Counted from the stretch's first letter, positions 9,747 through 17,473 are shown. The stretch: 64,000 bases of DNA from Paraglaciecola sp. 20A4 (GCF_011378905.1 NZ_WTPY01000002.1:62001-126000), one strand, 5' to 3'. Notes: a model not told the origin generated them from the sequence alone. Translations and numbers: made by a program.

Positions 9747-10545
9747 GAGCAGCCCTCTCGTATAAGGCATGTGCAAGCGACATTAATTCATTACCATGAA
9801 AAGCAACTAATTCCAAATCATTGGTATATGGATGAAGATTCGAGTCAGCCTCTGCTAAAACGTCCTTATCAAAAGCCGAATTAGAACAAACAGCAGCGGC
9901 ACCAAACCTGGTTTTGTATGGCTGGTTAACAGAGTCTTGAAAGCGATTAATTAAAACTATGCTTGGCAATTCCTGTCGATCAAACATCCGCTGTTTAATA
10001 CCATTCAGTGACTCACCAAGCCTTAAATAATCTTTAGCTGAGTGATCAATTGCCTCTTGTAACATTGGTTTAGGTTTGGCACTTAACTTCGCTTTAACTT
10101 CATAGACTAGCAGTTCATCTTTAGAGGAATCTGTAGCATCTTGTTTAAAAGCTAAAACATCAGAACCTTTAGTCGATTCATTTGGTACACCTTTTCTATC
10201 ATAACGCGTACGTGGGACTGTATAACCTTGAAGGTAAGTTAAATAATCTGCAACTAATATTTCTGCAAAATCACCTGCTCTAATACTAGGACCTGGTGCT
10301 TTTGCGGGATCAGGAAATTTCATAGTGAGCAAGTAATCGGTTCGACTCTGTGCAGGGCCTTTAAGAATATCAATATGCCCATCGCAGCAGTAATGATTTC
10401 TAAAGTGCTTTGCCCACTTTGTCATTATATCCTGATTGCTTACATCGTAATCAAACCTAAATATTTTCGCTGTTTTACCACATTGTGTAGTTATTTCTTC
10501 ACCTGTATCTACGAGCCAATCCAAGTGTTCATTCGTCCATGGCAT
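9736..10545 (-). CDS. hamA: HamA-like nuclease (DUF1837) of a Hachiman-like system
   Basis: A 269-residue protein with a PD-(D/E)XK-type nuclease core: E95 in GDFAEILVADYL, D129 in TKGSDVLAF, and E149-x-K151 in VYEVKAK. That arrangement (helix Glu, GxD, ExK) is the pattern of the DUF1837/HamA domain. It has a good ribosome binding site (AAGGAAAATTTTAT before ATG) and starts 12 bases after the stop of an HsdR stub, so all three were probably one operon. In the known system HamA is an indiscriminate DNase held inactive by HamB until DNA damage is sensed. Other restriction-like nucleases paired with helicases remain possible, but the neighbouring Ski2-like helicase makes Hachiman/AbpAB-like the best reading. 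Confidence 0.8.
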   Translation of the reverse strand: MPWTNEHLDWLVDTGEEITTQCGKTAKIFRFDYDVSNQDIMTKWAKHFRNHYCCDGHIDILKGPAQSRTDYLLTMKFPDPAKAPGPSIRAGDFAEILVADYLTYLQGYTVPRTRYDRKGVPNESTKGSDVLAFKQDATDSSKDELLVYEVKAKLSAKPKPMLQEAIDHSAKDYLRLGESLNGIKQRMFDRQELPSIVLINRFQDSVNQPYKTRFGAAAVCSNSAFDKDVLAEADSNLHPYTNDLELVAFHGNELMSLAHALYERAAHEV

Positions 10546-10557
10546 ATAAAATTTTCC

Positions 10558-11166
10558 TTAATAATGTTCTTCAACATAAGCATTATTGAATAACTCTTTG
10601 TCCTTACTTAACCCAAATTGGGCGAATGTAAGCATCAAAGCTTTCTGAATTTCACGAGGGCCACTATTAGAATTTTGCCAGCCATCAAAGCGAGTAGCAT
10701 TTACAATTTTATCTATTTGATCAACAACATCATGAATGACCTTGGGTGTACTGTTTGGCCGTGTTTCTAGGAATAATTTAGTGAGCGCCTGTACATTATC
10801 TTCTTCTGTTATAACCTTATCACCAGTCTCTCGCTCAGCTTGAACGGTGTCTTTTGCTGCATCTAGTAGCCCTTTCAACCAATCGATGGCTTTAATGACG
10901 CCAGCTTCATATTCTTGGCGACGTTTCTCTAATCGCTCGCCAAGCTCAACAAACTTAGACTCGTCGCTACCTCGTAAACGTCCCATTAAATCAATTTCTA
11001 ACTTGTTAGCGCGCTGCAGCTGTTCTTTTTCGGTCAGTGTAAAAATGGCATGTTCATCCATCACCAACTCATCAATGTCATCACGAATACGGTTAATATC
11101 GGTATGTTCGTGGATCATTTTGATGGTTTCAGGACCCAATGCAGCCCAAACTAAAGCGCCGTATTG
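10558..11166 (-). pseudogene. hsdR: C-terminal remnant of type I restriction subunit HsdR
   Basis: About 200 codons match the C-terminal helical domain of type I restriction endonuclease R subunits: LGPETIKMIHEH near the start, the charged ELGERLEKRRQEYE helix, the VIHDVVDQIDKIVNATRF(D)GWQ block and a terminal KALMLTFAQFGLSKDKELF motif. A complete HsdR is around 1000 residues with nuclease and helicase domains; all of that is missing. The frame continues upstream of 11166 to 11217 but that part does not look like HsdR. Upstream sequence is an unrelated membrane-protein start, so a deletion fused two genes. Whether the stub is translated is unknown. Confidence 0.82.
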
Positions 11167-11281
11167 AAAACACAGTGACTTTATCAACGCCCTTAAATTC
11201 ATCGAACAGTAAAGCAATCAAAAGCCCCAGTATTGCAAAAATACACCATGCGCAAATAATAGTTCCTAAAACAACTCTCAT
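11129..11281 (-). pseudogene. Broken membrane-protein start joined to the HsdR remnant
   Basis: A 50-codon frame beginning MRVVLGTIICAWCIFA has one clear transmembrane segment (about residues 4-26) followed by an acidic/basic stretch, then runs out of frame into the hsdR remnant and stops. The last dozen codons overlap hsdR-derived DNA in the wrong frame, so the natural C-terminus has been lost. No strong ribosome binding site is visible. It may be the 5' end of a gene truncated by the same deletion that removed most of hsdR. Confidence 0.4.
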
Positions 11282-11310
11282 AGCTAAATATTCTATCTCA
11301 ATAAATTGGT

Positions 11311-11712
11311 TTATTTAGTTAAATACCCGTGATCTTCATGCTGATGACATAGGTACACTTTCCCAGGAGCATAATCTTTAACTCCACTTACAATGACAAT
11401 ACTCGGCCTAGTACAACGTGACCCTTTCTTTGTAAGTGATTGACATCGGTTTAAATCATTATTATTCGCAGTATAAAAAGAGAGTAAGTGAGACTTAGAC
11501 ACGTTGTGGAATTTTGCTAGTTGCATAGCTGGGTCAAGAATGAAAAATAAGGCTTCTTTTTCCTTAAAGTTAAATGATCCAAGTCCTCTTACTCCAACCT
11601 CCAAGCTAATAGGGTTTGAAATGGAATTAACTTCGACTATCATATCTAAACCAAACTCTTCAGTTGATTGGTTGATAAGCTGGTTGAGCTTGAGAATATC
11701 TTTGTCTTCCAT
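11311..11712 (-). CDS. Hypothetical protein with C-terminal Cys/His cluster
   Basis: A 133-residue protein of unknown family. The C-terminal third has RCQSLTKKGSRCTRP followed by YLCHQHE, a C-x8-C ... C-x2-H arrangement seen in small zinc-binding modules of phage and island proteins. The N-terminal part is acidic and helical with no signal peptide or membrane segment. AGGAAAC precedes the ATG. It follows the 151-residue membrane protein by 12 bases and is probably co-transcribed with it. A DNA- or RNA-binding accessory role is conceivable but not shown. Confidence 0.65.
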   Translation of the reverse strand: MEDKDILKLNQLINQSTEEFGLDMIVEVNSISNPISLEVGVRGLGSFNFKEKEALFFILDPAMQLAKFHNVSKSHLLSFYTANNNDLNRCQSLTKKGSRCTRPSIVIVSGVKDYAPGKVYLCHQHEDHGYLTK

Positions 11713-11724
11713 CGTTCAAGTTTC

Positions 11725-12180
11725 CTATGAACTAAACCATACATACATTAAATCACCATAGCCCCAGATCGCAGTACCCCAACCAACATATCCTAACGAA
11801 ACAAGTCCTGTAGCAAAAGATGCAATATATTGTTCATGCTTTTCCATATAACGCTTGGTATCTAAAAAATGTAACTTATCTCCAAACAGTTCAATCATTA
11901 CACCACTAAGTACCATTATAGAGCCAGATCTCTGGAACCATATGGCAGGGTCATCAGCAAAAACATTTAGATATTGGAAATAACTAGCCACAGGAAATAC
12001 GATTAAACTAAAACTATAAATACCAAGGAGTGTCCAGAAAATTAACCGGCGCATATCGCTTGGTCTTTCGAATGAATTAAAGTGCTTAAGCAATAAAATT
12101 AGAAAGTGACTAGCCTTTTTTTTGTATTCACCTATGGTGACCTTAACTTTGACGATTAGAGGTCCTAAGAATTTTTTCAA
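11725..12180 (-). CDS. Small polytopic membrane protein, unknown
   Basis: A 151-residue protein with about three membrane segments (near residues 45-68, 82-100 and 118-142) and a basic N-terminal cytoplasmic region. The start is TTG at 12180, supported by a strong AAGGAGG eight bases upstream. An ATG three bases after the same Shine-Dalgarno opens only ATG-TAT-TGA, a two-codon frame overlapping the TTG, which could modulate initiation. It lies between the exported TPR gene and the Cys/His protein, 44 bases after the TPR stop, suggesting one transcription unit. I do not recognise the family. Confidence 0.65.
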   Translation of the reverse strand: MKKFLGPLIVKVKVTIGEYKKKASHFLILLLKHFNSFERPSDMRRLIFWTLLGIYSFSLIVFPVASYFQYLNVFADDPAIWFQRSGSIMVLSGVMIELFGDKLHFLDTKRYMEKHEQYIASFATGLVSLGYVGWGTAIWGYGDLMYVWFSS

Positions 12181-12224
12181 TACATAAGCCTCCTTGTATA
12201 TTGTTCATCATGTTTCCTATCCCG

Positions 12225-14261
12225 TTAATTACTTGCTTTTTTCGCCAATTCGGCTCTCGCCTGAGTCAAATTACCCGCAACAAGTTTTGTGTTGGGGTGA
12301 CTATTACCGAGTGTTTTCGATAAACGTTCCAACCCCAATTCAAAATAGGTAATGGCTTTGTCGAAGTCGCCTTTGGCGTGCCACGCACTGCCCAGGTTAT
12401 TGCGGTCTCTGGCAACACTGGGATGGTCTTCCCCAAACGTAATGAGGTCGCTTTTTAAGGCCAGCTCATAATAGGCGATGGCTTTGTTGTAGTCGCCTTT
12501 GTCTTCCCACGCACTGCCTAAGTTATTGTGACGATTAGCTACATTAGGATGGTCCTCCCCAAAGGTACTCAGGCCGCTTTTTAAGGCCAATTCATAATAG
12601 GCGATGGCTTTGTCGTAATCGCCTTTGTCTTGCCACGCACTGCCTAGGTTATTGAGCCCTGTGGCAACACTGGGATGGTCTTCGCCAAACGTAATGAGGT
12701 TGCTTTTTAAGGCCAATTCATAATAGGTGATGGCTTTGTCGTATTGCCCTAATGACTGATTAGCCCTGCCAAGGTTATTGAGCCCTGAGGCAACATCGGG
12801 ATGGTCTTTCCCAAACGTAATGAGGTCGCTTTTTAAGGCCAATTCATAATAGGTGATAGTTTTGTCGTAGTCGCCCTTAGCGAGCCACGCACCGCCTAGG
12901 TTATTGCGGTATAGGGCAACACTGGGATGATCTTCACCGTAGGTCTTCAGGTTGCTTTTTAAGGCCAATTCATAATAGGTGATGGCGTTGTCGTATTGCC
13001 CTAATGATTTATAAGCCGAGCCAAGGTTATTGCGGCTTGTTGCTACTCTGGGATGGTTTTCCCCAAACGTCGTTAGGTCGCTTTTCAAGGCCAGTTCATA
13101 ATAGGCGATGGCTTTGTCATAATCGCCTTTGTCTCCCCACGCAATGCCCAGGTTATTGCGGTATTTGGCCACACTGGGATGGCCTTCCCCAAATGTCTTC
13201 AGGTTGCTTTTTAAGGCCAACTCAAAATAGGTGATGGCCTTGTCGTAGTCGCCCTTAGCGAGCCACGCACCGCCTAGGTTATTGCGGTCTCTGGCAACGC
13301 TAGGATGGCCTTCCCCAAACGTCGTTAGGTCGCTTTTTAAGGCCAATTCATAATAGGTGATGGCTTTGTCGTAATCACCTTTGTCTCCCCACGCACCGCC
13401 AAGGTTATTGTGCCTAATAGCGACATTAGGATGGTCTTCCCCAAATGTCTTCAGGTTGCTTTTTAAGGCCAACTCAAAATAGGTGATGGCCTTGTCGTAG
13501 TCGCCTTTGGCGTGCCACGCCATGCCTAGGTTATTGCGGTCTGTGGCAACGCTGGTATGGTCTTTTCCAAACGTAATGAGGTCGCTTTTTAAGGCCAACT
13601 CATAATAGGTGATGGCTTTGCTGTAATTGCCTAGCGTAGCGTTAATCATACCGGCTCTATTTTGATACAAAGAATTGCCAGGTTGAAGACGAGCTGCTTT
13701 CTCATAATTAACTTGTGCTTCAACGTACTCTAAATCAAGCTCTTGAAAGTTAGCCAATTCAAATGCCGTCTCTGCCAATTGCTTATCTTCCAATTGCATT
13801 TTTTCTGTTAAAAGCAATTTAATAAACGGCACATCAAAGTTGTTTTTCGCTTCGATGATGCGTTGAGTCAATTCATGTTGCTTATCAAGTAGCGCAATAC
13901 GTTCACTTAAATGCGTCAACTGAGAAAGTAACTTTTGGGTATATTCTACGGCGCTATCAAGCTTTTCACTGTCACTGAAAATCCGATTTTCTTGAATTTG
14001 AAGTTTTTCCAAATTACGGGATATTTGACTAGTGAGTTTTTCTAACTTAATTTCATAATTAGCAATAGCAAGTTTATCTTCCTCGCTGCCAATAATATTC
14101 ACTACCCCTTGGTTTATTCCAATTTGTAATTGACGCCCTTCAATATTTATTTGGCCTTTGTTGTTATAAACTTGGACACAATCATCGCAGCTTTGTTTGA
14201 CTTCGATAGCATTAACTGGAAGGGTAAAAAACAGAAAAAGAAATAACCAAGAACATTTCAT
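12225..14261 (-). CDS. Exported TPR-repeat protein (kinesin-light-chain-like TPRs)
   Basis: A 678-residue protein. Residues 1-18 form a signal peptide ending in VNA, so it is probably periplasmic. The mature start carries SCDDCVQVYNNKGQINIEG, then a coiled coil (about 65-140), a linker, and about eleven 42-residue TPR units (about 211-660) with the pattern KAITYYELALKS-L-TFGEDHPSVA-NNLG-AW-KGDYD. The gene starts inside the stop of the 77-residue membrane protein gene (ATGA overlap), so the two are translationally coupled. TPR arrays of this type bind peptides or partner proteins. No enzymatic domain is present. Partner and function are unknown. Confidence 0.85.
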   Translation of the reverse strand: MKCSWLFLFLFFTLPVNAIEVKQSCDDCVQVYNNKGQINIEGRQLQIGINQGVVNIIGSEEDKLAIANYEIKLEKLTSQISRNLEKLQIQENRIFSDSEKLDSAVEYTQKLLSQLTHLSERIALLDKQHELTQRIIEAKNNFDVPFIKLLLTEKMQLEDKQLAETAFELANFQELDLEYVEAQVNYEKAARLQPGNSLYQNRAGMINATLGNYSKAITYYELALKSDLITFGKDHTSVATDRNNLGMAWHAKGDYDKAITYFELALKSNLKTFGEDHPNVAIRHNNLGGAWGDKGDYDKAITYYELALKSDLTTFGEGHPSVARDRNNLGGAWLAKGDYDKAITYFELALKSNLKTFGEGHPSVAKYRNNLGIAWGDKGDYDKAIAYYELALKSDLTTFGENHPRVATSRNNLGSAYKSLGQYDNAITYYELALKSNLKTYGEDHPSVALYRNNLGGAWLAKGDYDKTITYYELALKSDLITFGKDHPDVASGLNNLGRANQSLGQYDKAITYYELALKSNLITFGEDHPSVATGLNNLGSAWQDKGDYDKAIAYYELALKSGLSTFGEDHPNVANRHNNLGSAWEDKGDYNKAIAYYELALKSDLITFGEDHPSVARDRNNLGSAWHAKGDFDKAITYFELGLERLSKTLGNSHPNTKLVAGNLTQARAELAKKASN
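12296..13622. repeat. Tandem 126-bp repeats encoding the TPR units
   Basis: About ten and a half copies of a 126-base unit follow one another without spacers, each encoding one 42-residue TPR. Long stretches such as the segment for YYELALKS are nearly identical in DNA from copy to copy, which implies recent unit duplication or gene conversion and makes copy-number change likely. Confidence 0.88.
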
Positions 14262-14491
14262 TCCGGCTCATCCTCTGGCGACTCTTTCTTGGTATTAATA
14301 TTTATAGTGCCGCTACTTTCTCCTACCTGTATGCAATCATCACCGTTACAGATTTGTTCCGCTGGAGCACTGTCATTTTTAGTAAGATGAAGACCAATGG
14401 CAATCACACCAGCAATAAGTGCAGCACCCATTCCCTGTAAAAAACCAGTTTTCAACCACCACTGCTCACCTCCTTTTTTTCTTTTGAACAT
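14258..14491 (-). CDS. Small single-pass membrane protein coupled to TPR gene
   Basis: A 77-residue protein: basic cytoplasmic start (MFKRKKGG), one membrane helix (about residues 17-37) and a periplasmic tail containing ICNGDDCIQVGESSGTINI. That tail motif is very like SCDDCVQVYNNKGQINIEG at the mature start of the TPR protein encoded next, so the two probably share a fold or interact. GGACAAGAG precedes the ATG, and its stop overlaps the TPR start by four bases. No family is recognised; the pair looks like a dedicated membrane/periplasm complex. Confidence 0.72.
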   Translation of the reverse strand: MFKRKKGGEQWWLKTGFLQGMGAALIAGVIAIGLHLTKNDSAPAEQICNGDDCIQVGESSGTININTKKESPEDEPE

Positions 14492-14596
14492 AGCTCTTGT
14501 CCTTTTTTGATTTCTGTTAAAGTTTCCTATATCCGTTTTTGAGCTTTTAGCTCAATTTATTCTTCAGAATCTGAAGGTTTAGAGCCAACACTACAA

Positions 14597-14812
14597 TCAA
14601 ATCTTGGTAACTGTAAAAAGTCGATAGCAATCTATGCCAGTAACTTTCTGTTTACCTATGCACATGAATGATTCCTCGTCCAAGCGAACTGGTGTCGCTG
14701 GTTGTCTGCAAAGCTCATTCGTACACTTGATAACATTACCAATGTCAGCGTCAGAAAAAACGTTGCTATCAAGTACCTTATTATAATTATTTTCAGTTAC
14801 TTTAAATTTCAT
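14597..14812 (-). CDS. Small protein downstream of the toxin-antitoxin pair
   Basis: A 71-residue protein with a good ribosome binding site (AGGGAAATTTGTC before ATG), starting 16 bases after the toxin stop and so probably the third gene of that operon. It has four Cys (KCTNELC, FMCIG, DCYRL), suggesting metal binding or disulfides, and no membrane segment. I do not recognise it. Being in the operon, it could be an accessory of the toxin-antitoxin unit or a passenger. Confidence 0.6.
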   Translation of the reverse strand: MKFKVTENNYNKVLDSNVFSDADIGNVIKCTNELCRQPATPVRLDEESFMCIGKQKVTGIDCYRLFTVTKI

Positions 14813-14828
14813 GACAAATTTCCCTACA

Positions 14829-15167
14829 TCAACTTACTAATGCGCGAACTCGCGCAAGCGCATCGTTGATAATGCATTGAGGGGCTTTCTCTATAAACTT
14901 AATACCCCGATATTCATAGTCGATAGTTTTGACTTGTTGGCACAAAACTACCCCCTGAGTATTTGTTGAGCCATCAAGCTTAACTTCAAATCCATGACCT
15001 CTAACTTTTGACGTTATAGGTGCTACTAAGGCAAGCTGAATTTGGTTATTAAATGGTTCAGGTGACAAAACCAACGCAGGGCGCTGGTGCGCTTGCTCAT
15101 GCCCCGCCGATGGGTCAAAGTCTGTGAAAACAATATCACCGCGAACTGGAATATATTTTTTACTCAC
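14829..15167 (-). CDS. MazF/PemK-family toxin (ChpB-like mRNA interferase)
   Basis: A 112-residue toxin with the family opening PVRGDIVFTDFDPSAGHEQAHQRPALVLSP, where the GD and the Q(x)RPALV segments form the active core, and the later APITSKVRGHGFEVKL strand pair. Members are sequence-specific endoribonucleases that cleave mRNA when the antitoxin is degraded. The start is GTG at 15167, overlapping the antitoxin TAG by one base (TAGTG), with AGAGGT upstream: tight coupling typical of these pairs. It closely resembles ChpB rather than short MazF forms. Confidence 0.9.
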   Translation of the reverse strand: MSKKYIPVRGDIVFTDFDPSAGHEQAHQRPALVLSPEPFNNQIQLALVAPITSKVRGHGFEVKLDGSTNTQGVVLCQQVKTIDYEYRGIKFIEKAPQCIINDALARVRALVS

Positions 15168-15424
15168 TAGACTACCTCTTTCCCAACCGCTGAATCATTC
15201 AACCAATTTTTGTCTTCATCATCCAACGCCATAACATTTGGATCACACTGAGCAAGTAATTCATTTAATGAATATTCTGGTATATCCATTTTTTCTATAA
15301 TCAAACGCCCATCCACAACATTAGCGTTCATTATTTGACCCGCATCAACACCTAAATCTTTTAGCAGTGGCGCAGGAATAACAGCACCCTTTGAATTACC
15401 TATTTTTCTAATACAAATTTCCAT
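15167..15424 (-). CDS. MazE/ChpS-family AbrB-fold antitoxin
   Basis: An 85-residue antitoxin. The N-terminal AbrB/MazE swapped-hairpin DNA-binding domain is clear (IRKIGNSKGAVIPAPLLKDLG), followed by a disordered acidic tail (ALDDEDKNWLNDSAVG) that would wrap the toxin. Antitoxins of this class repress their own promoter. Palindromic GTTATAAC boxes just upstream (15450-15457 and 15488-15495) are likely operators. It is the first gene of the toxin-antitoxin operon in the island. Confidence 0.9.
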   Translation of the reverse strand: MEICIRKIGNSKGAVIPAPLLKDLGVDAGQIMNANVVDGRLIIEKMDIPEYSLNELLAQCDPNVMALDDEDKNWLNDSAVGKEVV

Positions 15425-15445
15425 AAATACCTACATGAGTAGCAA

Positions 15446-15497
15446 CAATGTTATAACTATAGCACAGTAACTTAGAGTTACCACATTGTTATAACTT
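15446..15497 (-). promoter_or_regulatory. Candidate operator/promoter of the toxin-antitoxin operon
   Basis: Two identical palindromes, GTTATAAC at 15450-15457 and 15488-15495, lie 38 bases apart upstream of the antitoxin, with GTAAC/GTTAC in inverted orientation between them. On the minus strand TGTGCTATAGT resembles an extended -10 next to the proximal palindrome, so repressor binding would block the promoter. Assignment is by position and symmetry. Confidence 0.55.
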
Positions 15498-16002
15498 GTT
15501 TTTTGGATCTACCTCTTTTCTTTGATGGAGGCATCATCTTTCTTGCACATTCACGAATATGGTTAAAGTCAACATCTGTATAGTCTCGCTGGCTTCTAAC
15601 ATCTCTATGATGCAATAAGTTTTGTACTATAGGATCAGCATCCAAATCTTTACGTTTTAATAGTTTTTGAGCGAGTCTAGCCATGCTATGCCGCCCCGTG
15701 TGACTGCTTGAATTACTAAACCCATAATTTTTGTAAAGCTTAGTAAGCAAGTTTTGCACAGCAGTAGCGACAAAGTATTCTTTGTCTTTACTAATCTTTC
15801 TTGTTAAAGAAAAGTTTTGCCAAGTACCACGCCAGTTGCTTAAAAATACGTGGCTTTCAGGATCTAACCCTCTATAGTGCTCGCTACCATCTTTGCTTAA
15901 TCTAATCCGGTGTTTGACACGATAATCTAGCCATTTATTAACGTATTCTCGTTGCTCGTTTATGATTATAGGAGCACTGGATTGGAGCCAAATAAATGAC
16001 AA
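15478..16002 (-). pseudogene. N-terminally truncated tyrosine recombinase
   Basis: A 174-codon frame covering only the C-terminal catalytic half of a tyrosine recombinase: SSHTGRHSMARLAQKL supplies the H-x-x-R box, LLHHRDVRSQRDYTD the second His region and the nucleophilic Tyr. The N-terminal core-binding domain and the first catalytic Arg are absent. The only start is a TTG without a ribosome binding site, just after an in-frame stop. It ends inside the toxin-antitoxin promoter region. It is probably a relic of an older integrase captured in this island. Confidence 0.68.
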
Positions 16003-16094
16003 AACCGATCATCTGCCATTAGGGATGGCTGATATCATTAAGATTAATTAGCTTAGATTTATCTCGTCAGTTGCAATGCATAACTTAGTTTAGG

Positions 16095-17321
16095 CTATAA
16101 AAAGCCTGACAATGTTTCTGATAATCCGTGGAGTGCTCTTTTGCGCTCTTCAAAATAGTCGTATCTGTCATATACTCCTTCAATCCCTCGAATTTTATGA
16201 TTTAAGCATCTTTCTGCAATACGGCTTGGAATGCCTAGTTCAGCGAGTAAGCTTCTACATGTTCTACGGAGATCATGGATAACAAAATGTTCAACTCCAA
16301 CACTTCCCAAAAAGTTTGGTAGTGGTTTTTTATTACCATCAACCTTTAATCCAAAAAGCTTTGCCAAAGCATGATTCAATGTGTCGTCAGATATATATCC
16401 CCGACGTTTACTTGCACGCCTAGACGGGAATAAGTATTCCGATGCATTCGTTCTATAACGCAGTTCCACAAACCACTCTCTAGTTAGCTCTGGAAGCGGA
16501 ATTTTTATTTCAACTTTAGTCTTTGTGCGTTCAGCGGGTAGCGTCCTAATCAATTTATCAAGGTCAAATTCATTCCATTTTGCAGCGATCAGCTCCCCTT
16601 TGCGAACACCTAGTAATAGCAGTAAAGTGACTGCCAAGTAGTTATCACGAGTAAAAATCGGTGCATTGTCTCTAAAAACTTGAAAAACTGTTTTAATTTC
16701 ATCAAGTGACAAAATACGAGTTCGAGATTTTTCTACTCCGCCTGCATCTTTGGGACTGAGTGCAAGTGCTGGATTGTATTGAAACAGCCCCAACTTCACC
16801 GCATGATTGAAAAGTTGCTTACAATAAGTGAGAGCATCATTAGAGATTGTTGGACGGCCAGACTCATTGATACTCCTAACAATGCCTAAAATGTCTGGCG
16901 GGGTTACCCTTTTTATCGCGAGCTCTCCAATTGCGGGAGCAATATCATTTTTATAAACCCTTGCTGGGATCTGCGGATGTTCTAATCTTTTTGCGCACTC
17001 AAACAACCAATCTTCAGCAACTTGATTGACTGTTGTCATTTCGATGAGCTTTGAGCGCTTCTTTTCAGCCAGTGGGTCAATGCCATTTTTGACATCTGCG
17101 CGTTTATGGGCGACGAGATCTCGTGCGTCTCTTAGAGATATTCCAGCAGGTGCGCGACCATAGTTACCGAGGAAAAGCTGTCTACGCTTACCCCCGATGG
17201 AATATCTGAATACCCAAAAAGCGGATCCTTCTTTTGATATACGAAAATACAGGCCACGGTCTACGGATATCATGCAGGGCTCTGCTTTTGCAGCTAGAGA
17301 TTTAAGTTGAGCGTCATTCAT
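16095..17321 (-). CDS. int: P4-type tyrosine integrase of the island
   Basis: A 408-residue integrase with an N-terminal arm-binding domain (DUF4102-like: DRGLYFRISKEGSAFWVFRY, LGNYG, SLRDARDL) and a catalytic domain with all key residues: Arg in LGVRKGEL, Lys in ERTKTK, H-x-x-R in HDLRRT, His in CLNHK and Tyr in VYDRYDYFEER. It lies 152 bases from yicC, reads away from it, and the att repeat is the yicC 3' end, so it is the enzyme that placed the island. No frameshift or missing motif is seen, so it may be active. Confidence 0.95.
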   Translation of the reverse strand: MNDAQLKSLAAKAEPCMISVDRGLYFRISKEGSAFWVFRYSIGGKRRQLFLGNYGRAPAGISLRDARDLVAHKRADVKNGIDPLAEKKRSKLIEMTTVNQVAEDWLFECAKRLEHPQIPARVYKNDIAPAIGELAIKRVTPPDILGIVRSINESGRPTISNDALTYCKQLFNHAVKLGLFQYNPALALSPKDAGGVEKSRTRILSLDEIKTVFQVFRDNAPIFTRDNYLAVTLLLLLGVRKGELIAAKWNEFDLDKLIRTLPAERTKTKVEIKIPLPELTREWFVELRYRTNASEYLFPSRRASKRRGYISDDTLNHALAKLFGLKVDGNKKPLPNFLGSVGVEHFVIHDLRRTCRSLLAELGIPSRIAERCLNHKIRGIEGVYDRYDYFEERKRALHGLSETLSGFL

Positions 17322-17330
17322 AGGATTTAA

Positions 17331-17371
17331 AAGTGGTTACAGATTATCTGCAACCATTCCTGTAACCACTT
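17331..17371. promoter_or_regulatory. Inverted repeat upstream of the integrase; candidate arm or operator sites
   Basis: A perfect 12-bp inverted repeat (AAGTGGTTACAG at 17331-17342 and CTGTAACCACTT at 17360-17371) flanks a third related box (CTGCAACCA at 17349-17357). Located between the integrase start and the att core, these fit integrase arm-type binding sites or an autoregulatory operator. Confidence 0.55.
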
Positions 17372-17473
17372 TAATTTGACTGTATAGACTAAATTAAGAT
17401 CTTATTGAGTTTGAAATATAACTAAATCGTTGAATTTACTGGGAAACGTTATATTTTTAGATCTCTTGTTATA

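Noticed and set aside
12296-13622. Regular repeats that might suggest a CRISPR array
   Set aside because: Units are 126 bases, contiguous and coding for TPRs in one frame; no unique spacers.
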